Below the pieces are notes generated by a model that worked only from the letters and a program-made list of their open reading frames with translations, was not told where the DNA came from and did not search any database. Source: Sulfuricaulis sp. (GTDB lineage Bacteria; Pseudomonadota; Gammaproteobacteria; Acidiferrobacterales; Sulfurifustaceae). From it: a DNA stretch of 64,000 nucleotides. Each line of letters begins with the position of its first letter. Position 1 is the first letter of the stretch. Shown here in pieces: positions 25,113 to 34,639 of the stretch. The position numbers and the translations under genes are program-made. Location of the stretch: the NCBI RefSeq assembly GCF_024653915.1, contig NZ_JANLGY010000020.1, forward strand, positions 116,248 through 180,247, written 5' to 3'.

Positions 25113-25843
25113 ACAGTTTCCACGTTCTCGCGGCCCAGCTCCTCCAGACGGCGCAGGAAGGGAATGGTCACACGCCGCTGCTGCGTGAGTGAGGCCTGGT
25201 CGATGCGGTCCAGCAGGTCGAACAGCGAGGGCAGATCGCGCGGGTAGCGGCTGAGAATATAGCGCGCCACGTCTTCCGGCATTTCGAAACCGCGATGCTG
25301 CGCACGCAGCCTCACAGCTTCCAGTTTTTGTACGTCATCCAGGGGCTGCAAGGCGTAGCCCGTGCCCCAGGCAAGACGACTGACAAGATCGGGAAGTTTC
25401 AAACCCAGCCGGTCCGGCGGCGCGATTGCTCCAATCACCAGCATACCGCCGACGGCGCGCAGACGCTCGACAAGACTGAACAGTGCTGTCTCCCATTCCT
25501 TGCGGCCCGCGGCGCGTTCCACGTCATCGAGACACACCAAGGGCGCCGTCTCGACGCCTTCCAGCAAAGACGGCGTCAGCTCCACGACATCGGCCAGCGG
25601 CACGTACACCGGCGCAATACCCAGCTCCTGCGCCAAGCGGCAGGCGGCCTGCAACAAATGGGTCTTGCCTGAACCCTCCGCGCCCCAAAGATACATCATC
25701 GGTTCCGATGCCTTCTCGCGTGTCGTGGCCGTCACCACGGCGGTGCGCAGCCGTTCCAACACCTCCCGATTGGGCCCGGCAAGAAAATTACTGAAGGACG
25801 ACCCGTCCTTCAGACGCAGGTTAAGCGAAAGCTGGCAGCTCAC
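25109..25843 (-). CDS. hda: DnaA regulatory inactivator Hda
   Basis: A 244-residue AAA+ protein that, with the beta clamp, converts DnaA-ATP to DnaA-ADP after initiation. It resembles the ATPase domain of DnaA: MSCQLSLNLRLKDGSSFSNF (the N-terminal QLSL region can contact the clamp), LWGAEGSGKTHLLQAAC (Walker A), VCLDDVERAAGRKEWE (Walker B), LVSRLAWGTGYALQPLDD, and LPSLFDLLDRIDQASLTQQR. It lies head to tail with the permease gene at an ATGA overlap, so they are probably translated together. Confidence 0.94.
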   Translation of the reverse strand: MSCQLSLNLRLKDGSSFSNFLAGPNREVLERLRTAVVTATTREKASEPMMYLWGAEGSGKTHLLQAACRLAQELGIAPVYVPLADVVELTPSLLEGVETAPLVCLDDVERAAGRKEWETALFSLVERLRAVGGMLVIGAIAPPDRLGLKLPDLVSRLAWGTGYALQPLDDVQKLEAVRLRAQHRGFEMPEDVARYILSRYPRDLPSLFDLLDRIDQASLTQQRRVTIPFLRRLEELGRENVETV

Positions 25844-26925
25844 GGCGGGGGGCGGCGCTGCGCGCGGCGTTTGCGCACCGGACGGTCCGCGGCGCCAGCG
25901 AAATAAAATTCGCGCAGGTGCCCCAGCCAGACCTTCAGCACCGCCGCCGCCGGCAGCGCCAACAGGATGCCGGTGAAGCCGAAGAGCTGTCCGCCGGCCA
26001 TGATGGCGAAGATCACTGCCACCGGATGCAGGCCGATGCGGTTGCCCACCAGTTTGGGCGTGAGCCAGAAACTTTCCAGCACCTGTCCGACGAGAAACAC
26101 GGCGCCGACGCCCAGCAGCAGCATGACGTCCTGGAATTGCACCCAGACCGCGAAGGCCGCCGCCAGCAGGCCGGTGATGAAACCCAAATAAGGCACGAAG
26201 CTCACCAGTCCCGCCAGGATGCCGATGAGCAGCGCGAGATCGAGCCCGACCAGGGACAGGCCCACGGAGTAAATCGTGGCAAGCGACAGCATCACCAGCA
26301 GCTGGCCACGCAGAAAACTCCCCAGCACTTCATCGGTCTCGCGCGCCAGCAATGCCGCCTGCACATGCCGGGACGGCGGTAACAGGGCCAGCGCGCGCGC
26401 CGGTAATTTGTCCCAATCCAGCAACAGATAAAACGTGACCACCGGTACCAGCATGGCGCTGACGACCCAACCGATCACATTCAGGCCCGACTTGGCGACA
26501 TAAAGGAAGAAGCCGGTCACCCAGTCACCCACCTCGCTCCAGTTCCCGAGCAAGGTCTCGCGGATCGCCGCCACGTCCACTTTCAGTTCGACACCCAGCA
26601 TCGCCTGCAGCCACGGCAGCGCAGTTTTTTGCAACCAGTCGAAATAAAGCGGCGCCTTGGTGATGAAGGAACGGACTTGAGCTTGAATGGCCGGGACCAG
26701 CAAGAACAGCAGCAGCACCAGCAACAGCACGAACACCAGGAACACCAGCGCCACCGCCAATGGCCGCGGGAAATGCCAGCGCTGCAAACGGTTCACGACG
26801 GGATTACCAAGATAGGCCAGCAGGCCGCTGACCAGGAACGGCGTCAGGATCGGAGCCAACAGGTAAACCAGCCAGGCCGCCAGCGCGGTCAGGGCCAACT
26901 GGGACAGCAGGCGGCTATCTGTCAT
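25840..26925 (-). CDS. AI-2E transporter (PerM) family membrane protein
   Basis: A 361-residue multi-pass membrane protein of the PF01594 family, with about eight helices (LVYLLAPILTPFLVSGLLAYL, LALVFLVFVLLLVLLLFLLV, ALLIGILAGLVSFVPYLGFI, MAGGQLFGFTGILLALPAAAVL). The conserved loop FVPYLGFITGLLAAA and the GNRIGLHPVAVIFAI motif are present. Members export AI-2 or act as ion or solute carriers; the substrate here is unknown. The Arg-rich tail overlaps the hda start by four bases. Confidence 0.92.
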   Translation of the reverse strand: MTDSRLLSQLALTALAAWLVYLLAPILTPFLVSGLLAYLGNPVVNRLQRWHFPRPLAVALVFLVFVLLLVLLLFLLVPAIQAQVRSFITKAPLYFDWLQKTALPWLQAMLGVELKVDVAAIRETLLGNWSEVGDWVTGFFLYVAKSGLNVIGWVVSAMLVPVVTFYLLLDWDKLPARALALLPPSRHVQAALLARETDEVLGSFLRGQLLVMLSLATIYSVGLSLVGLDLALLIGILAGLVSFVPYLGFITGLLAAAFAVWVQFQDVMLLLGVGAVFLVGQVLESFWLTPKLVGNRIGLHPVAVIFAIMAGGQLFGFTGILLALPAAAVLKVWLGHLREFYFAGAADRPVRKRRAQRRPPP

Positions 26926-27484
26926 GGGGCTCCTTCACGAGCTCGACATCCTTCATCACCAGCCAGATCCAGAGATAATGCAGGCCGCTCGCGACCGTGG
27001 ACAGCAACACACCATATATCAGCACATCGACCAGCGGGGCATAAACCATGTCGAACGCTTGCTGCCCCAGAATAACGATGACCAGGGATATTTGCAGGAA
27101 GGTATTGAACTTGCTCAGCCAGCTGGGGTTCATTTGCACCGGCCCGATCATCGAGGTGTATATAAGGTAGCCGCCCACGATCAGAAGATCGCGGAAGGCC
27201 ACGGTGAGCATGAGCCAGAACGGGATGTGATCCAGCATCATGAGCATGACGTAACTGCTCAAAAGCAGGATCTTGTCGGCCATCGGATCGAGAATGGAAC
27301 CCAAGCGGCTTTCGAAATGGAAGCGCTTGGCGATAAATCCGTCGAGTCCGTCGGATACCCCGGCAATCACGAATACCGCCAGTGAAAAGGCATACTCCTC
27401 GTCTTTCAAGAGCAGGATGAGCACCGGCACCAGGCCGATACGGGAAATCGTGATCAAGTTAGGAAGCTGGGAGATACTCAACAT
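26915..27484 (-). CDS. CDP-alcohol phosphatidyltransferase (PgsA-like)
   Basis: A 189-residue membrane enzyme of the CDP-alcohol phosphatidyltransferase family. The signature D-x2-DG-x2-A-x9-G-x3-D-x3-D is visible in SDGLDGFIAKRFHFESRLGS followed by ILDPMADK at about residues 43-70. At least four hydrophobic segments are present (ISRIGLVPVLILLL, FWLMLTVAFRDLLIVGGYLI). It may be phosphatidylglycerophosphate synthase or a cardiolipin/phosphatidylserine-type paralogue; the LPNLITISRI start is typical of PgsA. The ATG at 27484 is chosen because the family N-terminus begins there. It overlaps the permease gene by 11 bases. Confidence 0.86.
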   Translation of the reverse strand: MLSISQLPNLITISRIGLVPVLILLLKDEEYAFSLAVFVIAGVSDGLDGFIAKRFHFESRLGSILDPMADKILLLSSYVMLMMLDHIPFWLMLTVAFRDLLIVGGYLIYTSMIGPVQMNPSWLSKFNTFLQISLVIVILGQQAFDMVYAPLVDVLIYGVLLSTVASGLHYLWIWLVMKDVELVKEPHDR

Positions 27485-27704
27485 GTTTTCGCTCACATTT
27501 CCAGGGTCAGCCCCGGCTGCGGATTTATCAGCAACAGCGCGTGCCGGATACCGCCGCAAGCTATAGTCAGGGCTGGTCCAAGTCAACCCTGGCACCGTTG
27601 CTTGACGCTCCGCACTGACCGTGATTGTCGCGGATACGCTGGAGGTTTACGCCAACTCCGGCACGCCCTACCATACGCATCCCTGACGAATCCCGGAGCC
27701 TGAC

Positions 27705-28748
27705 GTGAACAAACCGCGCGTTTCCCTTACCTATCGCGATGCCGGCGTGGATATCGATGCCGGCGACGCACTGGTCGAGGCCATCCGCCCGATCGCAGGC
27801 GCAACCATGCGGCCCGGGGTGCTGGCGGGCGTCGGCGGCTTTGGCGCGCTGTTCGAGATTCCACCGGGCCAATACCGCGAGCCGGTGCTGGTCTCAAGCA
27901 CCGACGGCGTCGGCACCAAGCTCAAGCTCGCCATCGAACTCAATCGCCACGACACCATCGGCATCGATCTGGTGGCCATGTGTGTCAACGATCTCATCGT
28001 GCAAGGCGCGGAGCCGCTGTTCTTTCTCGATTATTTCGCCACGGGCAAACTGGACAACAGGGTGGCGGAGCAAGTCATCCAGGGCATCGGCGCTGGCTGC
28101 CGCCAGGCGGGCTGCGCGCTCGTGGGCGGTGAAACCGCAGAGATGCCGGGCATGTACAGCCAAGGTGATTACGATCTCGCCGGTTTCACCGTGGGCGTAG
28201 TCGAAAAATCCAAAATCATCGACGGCTCACGTGTTAAAGCCAATGACACGCTCATTGGCATTGCCTCCAGCGGTGCTCATTCAAATGGTTACTCGCTCAT
28301 CCGCAAGATTATCGAGGTACGCAAGGCCAAACTCGATCAACCGTTCCACGGACGTCCGCTGGGAGAAGTCTTGCTGGAACCCACGCGCATTTACGTCAAA
28401 CCACTGTTGACGCTGATGCGCGAACTGTCGGTGCACGCCGCGGCCCACATCACCGGCGGCGGTCTGCCCGGCAACGTCCCGCGCGTGCTGCCAGCGGGTG
28501 TGCGCGCCGTCATCGATTCGCGCGCCTGGAAGCGGCCCGCCATCTTCGACTGGCTGCAGGAAATGGGCGGCATTGAAGATTTCGAGATGTACCGCACCTT
28601 CAACTGCGGCGTGGGCATGGTATTAGTGCTCGACGCGGCCGATGCCGAAAAAGCCCTCAAACAGCTTGAAGCCTCCGGCGAAACCGCGGCGATCATCGGG
28701 CACATCGAGGCCCATTCGGGAGAAGATCAGGTCGTCATCCTCAAATGA
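27705..28748 (+). CDS. purM: Phosphoribosylformylglycinamidine cyclo-ligase PurM
   Basis: Forms aminoimidazole ribonucleotide in purine synthesis using ATP. It has 347 residues. The N-terminal [18 protein letters not shown], the segments [20 protein letters not shown] and [40 protein letters not shown] and the C-terminal [17 protein letters not shown] are all family signatures. The start is a GTG at 27705. The last codon and stop overlap the next gene in an ATGA arrangement, so purM-purN are coupled. Confidence 0.97.
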   Translation: MNKPRVSLTYRDAGVDIDAGDALVEAIRPIAGATMRPGVLAGVGGFGALFEIPPGQYREPVLVSSTDGVGTKLKLAIELNRHDTIGIDLVAMCVNDLIVQGAEPLFFLDYFATGKLDNRVAEQVIQGIGAGCRQAGCALVGGETAEMPGMYSQGDYDLAGFTVGVVEKSKIIDGSRVKANDTLIGIASSGAHSNGYSLIRKIIEVRKAKLDQPFHGRPLGEVLLEPTRIYVKPLLTLMRELSVHAAAHITGGGLPGNVPRVLPAGVRAVIDSRAWKRPAIFDWLQEMGGIEDFEMYRTFNCGVGMVLVLDAADAEKALKQLEASGETAAIIGHIEAHSGEDQVVILK

Positions 28749-29428
28749 GCGGGGCCAGCGGTGGCATCGTGGTGCTGGTTTCGGGTCGCGGGAGCAATCT
28801 ACAGGCCATCATCGATGCCGTGCATGACGGCCGCTTGCCGGCAGACATTCACGCGGTTATCAGCAGCGAGCCCGGCACCCCGGCCATGGCACGCGCACGC
28901 ACGGCGGGCATTCCAAATCATGTCGTGAATCACCGCGACTTCCCGGCGCGCGAACTATTTGATCAGGCCCTCATACAGCGGGTAGATTCCTATGAGCCAC
29001 GTCTGGTTGTGCTCGCCGGTTTCATGCGCATCCTGAGCGAGAGCTTCATCAATCATTATTCCGGCCGACTCATTAACATTCACCCCTCCCTGTTGCCGGA
29101 TTTTCCGGGGCTCAACACCCACGCGCGTGCCCTGCAAAGCGGCGCGAAATCCCACGGAGCCAGCGTGCATTTCGTCACGCCTGAAGTGGACGGCGGGCCA
29201 GTGATTATTCAGTCAGCCGTACCGGTGTTGCCGGATGACACGCCTGAAATTCTGGCCGAGCGCGTTCTCACTGAAGAACACCGGATTTATCCGTTGGCGA
29301 TCCGCTGGTTCCTGGACGGACGTCTGTCGGTCGAGGGTGGGCGCGTGCTGTTGGATGGGGAACAACGGCCAGAGCAGGGTTTAGACCGCCAGATAATTAC
29401 CCACAACGATTCTCCGGAAACTGGCTGA
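28745..29428 (+). CDS. purN: Phosphoribosylglycinamide formyltransferase PurN
   Basis: The folate-dependent GART of purine synthesis, 227 residues. Motifs are [40 protein letters not shown] (active-site region), [15 protein letters not shown] (the catalytic HPSLLP motif), [17 protein letters not shown] and [11 protein letters not shown]. The C-terminal 30 residues are an extension beyond the usual core. Translationally coupled to purM. Confidence 0.97.
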   Translation: MSGASGGIVVLVSGRGSNLQAIIDAVHDGRLPADIHAVISSEPGTPAMARARTAGIPNHVVNHRDFPARELFDQALIQRVDSYEPRLVVLAGFMRILSESFINHYSGRLINIHPSLLPDFPGLNTHARALQSGAKSHGASVHFVTPEVDGGPVIIQSAVPVLPDDTPEILAERVLTEEHRIYPLAIRWFLDGRLSVEGGRVLLDGEQRPEQGLDRQIITHNDSPETG

Positions 29429-29465
29429 CATGCTTGTTTTAAGGTATTTTTTTCCCTGCCAGCGG

Positions 29466-29491
29466 GGAATAAACTGACCGAGGCCCCCGTC
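29466..29491 (+). promoter_or_regulatory. Possible ECF-type autoregulatory promoter
   Basis: GGAAT at 29466-29470 and CGTC at 29488-29491 are 17 bases apart, about 45 bases upstream of the ECF sigma start codon. This resembles the GGAAC-N16/17-CGTC pattern of ECF promoters and would suit autoregulation. The match to the first box is one base short. Confidence 0.35.
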
Positions 29492-29535
29492 AAGAACCAT
29501 AACGTCCGCCACCGGAAAGCACAATCTGCCCCATT

Positions 29536-30087
29536 ATGGATGTCTTCAATTTCCTGGGTCGTTCGCGCGAAGCCAGGCTGCAACTTGAGCAACATCGCCA
29601 GCGGCTCTATCGCATCGCCTACGCCTGGACGCACAACGCGTCGCTGGCGGACGATCTGGTGCAGGAAACGCTGGCGAAGGCACTGAAAAAGTCTGGTCAG
29701 TTGCGTGACCCGAACGCGGGCGATGCCTGGTTGTACAGCATCATGTCGAATTGTTACCGAGATCACTTCCGCCGTCTTCGCGCGACGGATGAAATTGATG
29801 AAAACACAATAATTCATGATTCCACCCCGGAGAAGGAGAGCAGCGAGCAGGAAATTGTCCTCAAGGTCAGGGCGGCCATTGCCAAGCTGGCGGAGGGGCA
29901 ACGTCAGGTCGTAACCCTGGTGGACATTCAGGGACTGAGCTATATGGAAGTGGCGCAGATACTGAATGTACCGATCGGCACCGTCATGAGTCGTCTGTGC
30001 CGCGCGCGTTACGCCCTCAAGGACCTGCTGGTTGATCTGGCACCGAAACTTGCTGCCCAAGAAGTTAAAATCCGGAGAATCAAATGA
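29536..30087 (+). CDS. ECF-type RNA polymerase sigma factor
   Basis: A 183-residue sigma-70-family factor with regions 2 and 4 only. Region 2 spans about residues 20 to 85 (LYRIAYAWTHNASLADDLVQ, ETLAKALKKSGQL, AWLYSIMSNCYRDHFRR). Region 4 spans about 115 to 168 (LAEGQRQVVTLVDIQGLSYM, EVAQILNVPIGTVMSRLCRA). The gene overlaps the anti-sigma gene by four bases (ATGA), the standard layout for an ECF pair. A promoter of ECF type lies just upstream. The target regulon is unknown, but the downstream gene encodes a DsrE-like exported protein. Confidence 0.94.
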   Translation: MDVFNFLGRSREARLQLEQHRQRLYRIAYAWTHNASLADDLVQETLAKALKKSGQLRDPNAGDAWLYSIMSNCYRDHFRRLRATDEIDENTIIHDSTPEKESSEQEIVLKVRAAIAKLAEGQRQVVTLVDIQGLSYMEVAQILNVPIGTVMSRLCRARYALKDLLVDLAPKLAAQEVKIRRIK

Positions 30088-30803
30088 ACGAACAACCGAA
30101 GTTTTCTGAAGAATTCCTGAACGCCTTCGTCGATGACGAATTGACGCCCGATGAAAAGGCACAAGCCTACGCACGGTTGTCCGACGATGTAGTGCTCAAC
30201 CACCAGGTATGCGAACTTCGCAAGGTGCGCGATTTGGTCAAATTGGCTTACCAGAACGTACCTGTGCCCAATCGGGGCATGACAAGCATCGCCGCTGTCA
30301 GCAAGAAATATTGCAGCAACGGCCTCGCGGCCGGGCTGGCGCTCGTCATCGGCATCTTGGGAGGCTGGTTTCTGCACCAGTCTTCTCAGGCGCCGCAGAA
30401 TACCGCCACCGCACAGGTAATGCCCGCCGCCGATGAACCGGTCAAGGTGTTATTCCATGTGAGCGACGGCAACGAGCAACACCTCAAGACCGTGCTGGAC
30501 GAGGTGGAAAACCTGCTGCAGTACTATCGCAAAACGAACGAGAAGGCACGAGTCGAAGTAATCACCAACGGCGGGGGGCTGACTCTGGTGATGAACGGCG
30601 TCTCGCCTTTTGCCGATCGCATACAGCGCATGCAAAAGGAATACAAGGATCTCACTTTCATCGCCTGCCAGAACACCATCGATCGCGTCCAGCAGGAACT
30701 GGGCTTGACGGCGAAGCTTTTGCCGGGGGTGGTCGTTATCGATTCCGGCGTGGCGCAGATCATGCGTCGTCAGCACCAGGGCTGGGCCTATTTACAAGTC
30801 TGA
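30084..30803 (+). CDS. Membrane anti-sigma factor fused to a periplasmic DsrE-like domain
   Basis: A 239-residue single-pass protein. Residues 1 to 60 look like an anti-sigma domain without a full zinc motif (EEFLNAFVDDELTPDEKAQA, NHQVCELRKVRDLV). One membrane helix lies at about 79-97 (GLAAGLALVIGILGGWFL). Residues 119 to 239, outside the membrane, are DsrE/DsrF-like (VKVLFHVSDGNEQ, FIACQNTIDRVQ with Cys195). This is the same fold as the secreted product of the next gene, with shared motifs. I infer that the DsrE-like part senses a redox or sulfur signal and releases the sigma factor; this fusion is not one I know by name. Confidence 0.75.
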   Translation: MNEQPKFSEEFLNAFVDDELTPDEKAQAYARLSDDVVLNHQVCELRKVRDLVKLAYQNVPVPNRGMTSIAAVSKKYCSNGLAAGLALVIGILGGWFLHQSSQAPQNTATAQVMPAADEPVKVLFHVSDGNEQHLKTVLDEVENLLQYYRKTNEKARVEVITNGGGLTLVMNGVSPFADRIQRMQKEYKDLTFIACQNTIDRVQQELGLTAKLLPGVVVIDSGVAQIMRRQHQGWAYLQV

Positions 30804-30847
30804 TTGTCAGCAGAACACCAACCATCCATAACTAAGGAGAAACATTC

Positions 30848-31282
30848 ATGCACAAGACATTTTTACTCAGCCTCATCGCGGCGTTCACCCTCGGCTGGAT
30901 TTCGGTCAACACCAGCCACGCCGCGGAGGGCGGCAGCAAGGTTCTTTATCACGTCAACCTGGGAAATGAGCAGGCCACCGACGCGCTGCGGAATATCAAT
31001 AATCATCTTGCCGTGGATCCCTCGGCAAAAATCGTTGTCGTGACTCACAGCAAAGGCGTCGATTTCCTGCTGGATGGCGCGGAAGACGAGAACAAAAACC
31101 CGTATAGCGGCACGGTCGCCAAGCTTGCGGCGAAAGGGGTGGAGTTCCGGGTCTGCCAGATTACCCTGGAGCGTCGCAAGATCGACCCGAAAAAACTGAT
31201 CCCGGAGGCCAAGCTTGTTCCCTCCGGCGTCGTGGAAGTGACAAAACTTCAAACACAAGGGTATGCCTATCTGAAACCCTGA
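30848..31282 (+). CDS. Secreted DsrE-family protein
   Basis: A 144-residue protein with a signal peptide of about 25 residues (NTSHAAEG). The mature part is DsrE-like: KVLYHVNLGNEQATDALRNI, KIVVVTHSKGVDFLLDG, and GVEFRVCQITLER, with a single Cys at about 103 that aligns with Cys195 of the upstream anti-sigma fusion. DsrE proteins carry persulfide sulfur on that Cys, but no DsrH or TusE partner is nearby, so sulfur transfer is only inferred. AAGGAG at 30833-30838 fits the ATG at 30848. It is followed by a clear terminator. Confidence 0.85.
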   Translation: MHKTFLLSLIAAFTLGWISVNTSHAAEGGSKVLYHVNLGNEQATDALRNINNHLAVDPSAKIVVVTHSKGVDFLLDGAEDENKNPYSGTVAKLAAKGVEFRVCQITLERRKIDPKKLIPEAKLVPSGVVEVTKLQTQGYAYLKP

Positions 31283-31373
31283 AGCGGGGCCTGATATGGC
31301 AATAGACACCAGAGTGCTTCAGAAAGATAACGTAGCCCTCAAGGCCTGAAGCATTTCAAAGTCTCTCTCCTCC

Positions 31374-31402
31374 AGCCCGCAGCGCATCGCGGGCTTTTTT
31401 TT
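31374..31402 (+). terminator. Rho-independent terminator after the DsrE gene
   Basis: AGCCCGC (31374-31380) pairs with GCGGGCT (31389-31395) around an 8-base loop, followed by eight T residues. It ends the ECF sigma operon. Confidence 0.9.
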
Positions 31403-31468
31403 GTCCGGGTGACTCGTTATCCTAGTCGCCCGCGCGCTGCCAGCGTCTCCCGGATATCACATCAACCG

Positions 31469-32854
31469 ATGCAAGAACTTCTGGAAATCATTCCCTCGAG
31501 AGAGGCCATTCGCGTTTTCCTGAATTCGTCTTCCACCTGGTTACAGGTCGGCGTATTCACTGCCGGGTTTCTGGTAGTGAAGTTGCTCTCCAACTGGCTG
31601 CAACCGCGCCTCCAGACCATGATCCAGCCTGGCGCCCTTGACGAGGGTATGCGTCGCACCGCCGTGCGCTCGGGAGCACTGGCGCTGGTTCCGCTCATGC
31701 TCTGGTTGTGGCTACTGACCTCCAGCGCCATCCTGCGCCATTACGGCTGGGACACCGGGCTGCTGCGACCGGCCATGATCCTCGCCGGCGCGCTCGCGCT
31801 GATCCGCATGGGCGTGTTCGTGCTGCGACACAGCCTCAGCCCCGGTGGTCCGCTCAAGGCCTGGGAAGGCGTATTGACGATAACCATCTGGACCCTGGTA
31901 GCGCTTCATATTCTCGGCTGGCTCCCACGGATCGAGCAGATGCTCGACGACTATGCATTCACCTTCGGCACAGTGCGCGTGTCCCTGCTCAATGTCCTGA
32001 GCTTCGCCTTGTCCATCGCCGTCATGCTGCTGGTCGCGCTGTGGCTGTCCAATGCCATACGCGGCCGGGTGGCGCGCAGCCGCGCGCTCGACGAAAGCAT
32101 GAAAATCGCGTTATCGAAACTGATCAAGTTCGTTCTGCTCACGCTCGCCGTGCTCGCCGCCATGGTGTCGGCGGGCATTGATATCACGGCCTTTGCTGTT
32201 TTTGGCGGCGCTCTCGGTGTGGGACTCGGCTTGGGCTTGCAGCGTGTGGTGAGTAATTTTGTAAGCGGATTCATTCTCGCCTTCGAGGGCTCGATCCGGC
32301 CGGGTGACGTCATCAGTTACGGCGACACTTATGGAACCGTGAAGGCGCTGCACACGCGCCACATCGTCATCCGCACGCTCGACGGGCTCGATATCCTCGT
32401 CCCTAATGAGAATCTCCTCACTACTGACATCACTAACTGGTCCTATGCCGGTGACAGGAAAATCCGGCTGCGACTGCCGGTGGATATCAGCTATAACGAC
32501 GAACCGGAAGTGGCACTGAAACGGCTGGAGCGACTGGCACGGGATAATCCGCGCGTGCTGAAAGATCCGCCTGCGTCGGCGTTCCTGCTGGGTTACGGTG
32601 ACAACGGCATCAATCTTGAACTGCGTGTCTGGCTCAGCGACCCGGATATCCGGGGAGAAATTCGCACCGAGCTGTATAAAGCGATGTGGACTGACTTTCA
32701 CGCCGCGGGTATTACTTTCCCCTTCCCGCAACGCGATGTCTATATCAAGCAATTTGCGGGTCCGGCAACTTCCCCTGCTGACGCCAGATCAGGTAATCGC
32801 GCAGGATCTGCGCGTGGTCGAAAACGAGAGGCGAAGGCAAAGCCTCCGGGCTGA
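31469..32854 (+). CDS. MscS-type mechanosensitive ion channel
   Basis: A 461-residue small-conductance channel. Five or so transmembrane helices lie in the first 240 residues. The pore helix TM3 region is [20 protein letters not shown], followed by the conserved [19 protein letters not shown] and the beta domain [36 protein letters not shown]. The C-terminal [10 protein letters not shown] ends the domain; about 30 basic residues follow. The 3' 110 bases overlap the end of the convergent Nudix gene. The start at 31469 is the first ATG giving a membrane helix; an earlier GTG-initiated stretch looks like non-coding sequence. Confidence 0.93.
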   Translation: MQELLEIIPSREAIRVFLNSSSTWLQVGVFTAGFLVVKLLSNWLQPRLQTMIQPGALDEGMRRTAVRSGALALVPLMLWLWLLTSSAILRHYGWDTGLLRPAMILAGALALIRMGVFVLRHSLSPGGPLKAWEGVLTITIWTLVALHILGWLPRIEQMLDDYAFTFGTVRVSLLNVLSFALSIAVMLLVALWLSNAIRGRVARSRALDESMKIALSKLIKFVLLTLAVLAAMVSAGIDITAFAVFGGALGVGLGLGLQRVVSNFVSGFILAFEGSIRPGDVISYGDTYGTVKALHTRHIVIRTLDGLDILVPNENLLTTDITNWSYAGDRKIRLRLPVDISYNDEPEVALKRLERLARDNPRVLKDPPASAFLLGYGDNGINLELRVWLSDPDIRGEIRTELYKAMWTDFHAAGITFPFPQRDVYIKQFAGPATSPADARSGNRAGSARGRKREAKAKPPG

Positions 32855-33185
32855 AAATCGCCACGCCCGCCGCATCGTCCTGCGCCCGGGGCTCACCCAC
32901 GGCCTCGGCAATATAAACCGCCGAGGCCGTGTGACTGCGCGGGTCGCGCCGCGGATCGGAATAACATCCCAGCAATGTCTTGAGTGTCACGCGCAGCGCC
33001 GTTTCTTCTTCGGCCTCCCGCACGGCGGCGTGCTCCACCGATTCACCGACATCCACGAAGCCGCCAGGCAAGGCCCATCCGTGCGGCGGATTCTTGCGCC
33101 GGATCAGCACAATTGGCACGTCCGGACGATCCTTGAGTTCAATAATAATATCCGTGGTCAATGCAGGTGTTTTCGGTGCCGGCAT
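32745..33185 (-). CDS. Nudix hydrolase (ADP-ribose/ADP-sugar type)
   Basis: A 146-residue Nudix hydrolase. The Nudix box is [20 protein letters not shown] followed by ETAL at about residues 41-64, with all the catalytic Glu present. The strand before it ([20 protein letters not shown]) fits the ADP-ribose pyrophosphatase group. Product specificity is unknown. The start at 33185 follows GGAAAGAG, a usable ribosome site. The last 110 bases overlap the 3' end of mscS on the other strand. Confidence 0.9.
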   Translation of the reverse strand: MPAPKTPALTTDIIIELKDRPDVPIVLIRRKNPPHGWALPGGFVDVGESVEHAAVREAEEETALRVTLKTLLGCYSDPRRDPRSHTASAVYIAEAVGEPRAQDDAAGVAIFSPEALPSPLVFDHAQILRDYLIWRQQGKLPDPQIA

Positions 33186-33301
33186 GATCTTTTCTCTTTC
33201 CAGGGCGCGCTTGTCGGCTGTTCCGCATGATAATGCTCGGAATGTGCCTGTTTCGAGTATACTTGCATAACGCACTGGTGAATGAAACGAGGCTTTAACG
33301 A

Positions 33302-34492
33302 ATGCTTGAAGGATTGATCACTCTCCCATGGTGGGGATACATCATCGCCGCTCTCATCCTGACTCACATCACGATTGCCGCTGTTACCATCTACCTCCAC
33401 CGACATCAGGCCCATCGGGCCCTCGATCTGCATCCCATCGTCAGTCACTTCTTCCGCTTCTGGCTGTGGTTGACGACCGGCATGGTCACGAAAGAGTGGG
33501 CCGCCATCCATCGCAAGCATCACGCCAAGGTGGAAACACCGGACGACCCGCACAGCCCGCAGCAGTTCGGTATCCGCAAGGTGATGTGGCAAGGTGCGGA
33601 ACTCTATCGCAAAGAGTCGAAAAACCTCGAAACGATGGAGAAGTACGGCCACGGCACGCCGGATGACTGGATCGAGCGCAACCTGTACTCACGCCATAGC
33701 GCCAAGGGCATCGGCTTGATGTTCGCGATCAACGTGGCGCTGTTCGGCCCGATTGGCATTACGATCTGGGCGACTCAGATGATCTGGATTCCCATTTTTG
33801 CCGCCGGCATCATCAACGGGGTTGGCCATTACTGGGGTTACCGCAATTACGAAGTCAGCGACGCCAGTACCAACATCGTGCCCTGGGGCATCCTGATCGG
33901 AGGCGAAGAACTGCACAATAATCACCACACCTTCGGAAGTTCCGCCAAGTTTTCCTCCAAGTGGTGGGAGTTCGACATCGGTTGGATGTACATCAACATA
34001 ATGAAAGCCTTGGGGCTCGCGCGTGTAAAGAAAATCCCGCCTGCCCTCACCTGCGATACGGCCAAAGAACACATGGACATCGAGACGGTGAAGGCTGTCA
34101 TCACGGCACGCTTTCTGGTCATGTCCCAGTTTGCACGTGAAGTCATGCAAAACGTACACCGCGAAGAATTGAAAAAGGCAGACCGCTCCGACCGCGATTC
34201 CTGGGCCCTGCTCAAACGTGCACGGCGTCTGATGGTGCGCGAGGCGGCGCTGCTCGACGAGACATCCCATCGCTGGCTGAATGATGCCTTGGAGAACAAT
34301 GGCACGCTCAGAACGGTATATATGATGAAACAGAAACTTCAGGACATCTGGCAGCGTTCTGCCAGCACACAGGAACACCTGTTGCGCGCGCTGCAGGAGT
34401 GGTGCCGCGAGGCTGAAGCCACCGGGATCCAGGCCTTGCAGGATTTTTCGCAGAAACTGCGGACTTATACCCTGGTGCCGGTCACTGCCTGA
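33302..34492 (+). CDS. Acyl-lipid/acyl-CoA delta-9 desaturase family
   Basis: A 396-residue membrane fatty-acid desaturase. The three His boxes that bind the di-iron centre are visible: HRHQAHRA near residue 33, HRKHHAKVE near 70, and HNNHHTFG near 205. Hydrophobic segments lie between them ([39 protein letters not shown]). The C-terminal 170 residues are soluble and helical, longer than in plain DesA and possibly regulatory. It inserts a double bond into saturated acyl chains, which would suit membrane adaptation. Confidence 0.92.
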   Translation: MLEGLITLPWWGYIIAALILTHITIAAVTIYLHRHQAHRALDLHPIVSHFFRFWLWLTTGMVTKEWAAIHRKHHAKVETPDDPHSPQQFGIRKVMWQGAELYRKESKNLETMEKYGHGTPDDWIERNLYSRHSAKGIGLMFAINVALFGPIGITIWATQMIWIPIFAAGIINGVGHYWGYRNYEVSDASTNIVPWGILIGGEELHNNHHTFGSSAKFSSKWWEFDIGWMYINIMKALGLARVKKIPPALTCDTAKEHMDIETVKAVITARFLVMSQFAREVMQNVHREELKKADRSDRDSWALLKRARRLMVREAALLDETSHRWLNDALENNGTLRTVYMMKQKLQDIWQRSASTQEHLLRALQEWCREAEATGIQALQDFSQKLRTYTLVPVTA

Positions 34493-34510
34493 GAACTCAT
34501 TGAACCAACA

Positions 34511-34588
34511 CAATTTTGTCATGAACAAAATTGGACGGCCGTAAGCCGGCCCGAGCGTATTTTGCGAGGGTGAGCCCCAGGGATGGGG
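34511..34588 (+). terminator. Hairpin region after the desaturase
   Basis: A perfect 9-base palindrome (CAATTTTGT/ACAAAATTG, loop CATGA) spans 34511-34533. A GC stem GCCCC/GGGGC follows at 34573-34588. Both come before the stronger terminator that follows. Confidence 0.4.
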
Positions 34589-34593
34589 CGAAC

Positions 34594-34622
34594 AAAAAAG
34601 CCCGCATCATGCGGGCTTTTTG
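34594..34622. terminator. Bidirectional rho-independent terminator
   Basis: AAAAAAGCCCGCAT / ATGCGGGCTTTTT is a near-perfect stem with A-run and T-run on the two sides. It serves both the desaturase and the convergent HNH gene. Confidence 0.92.
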
Positions 34623-34639
34623 TTGAGCACGAATTTTCC

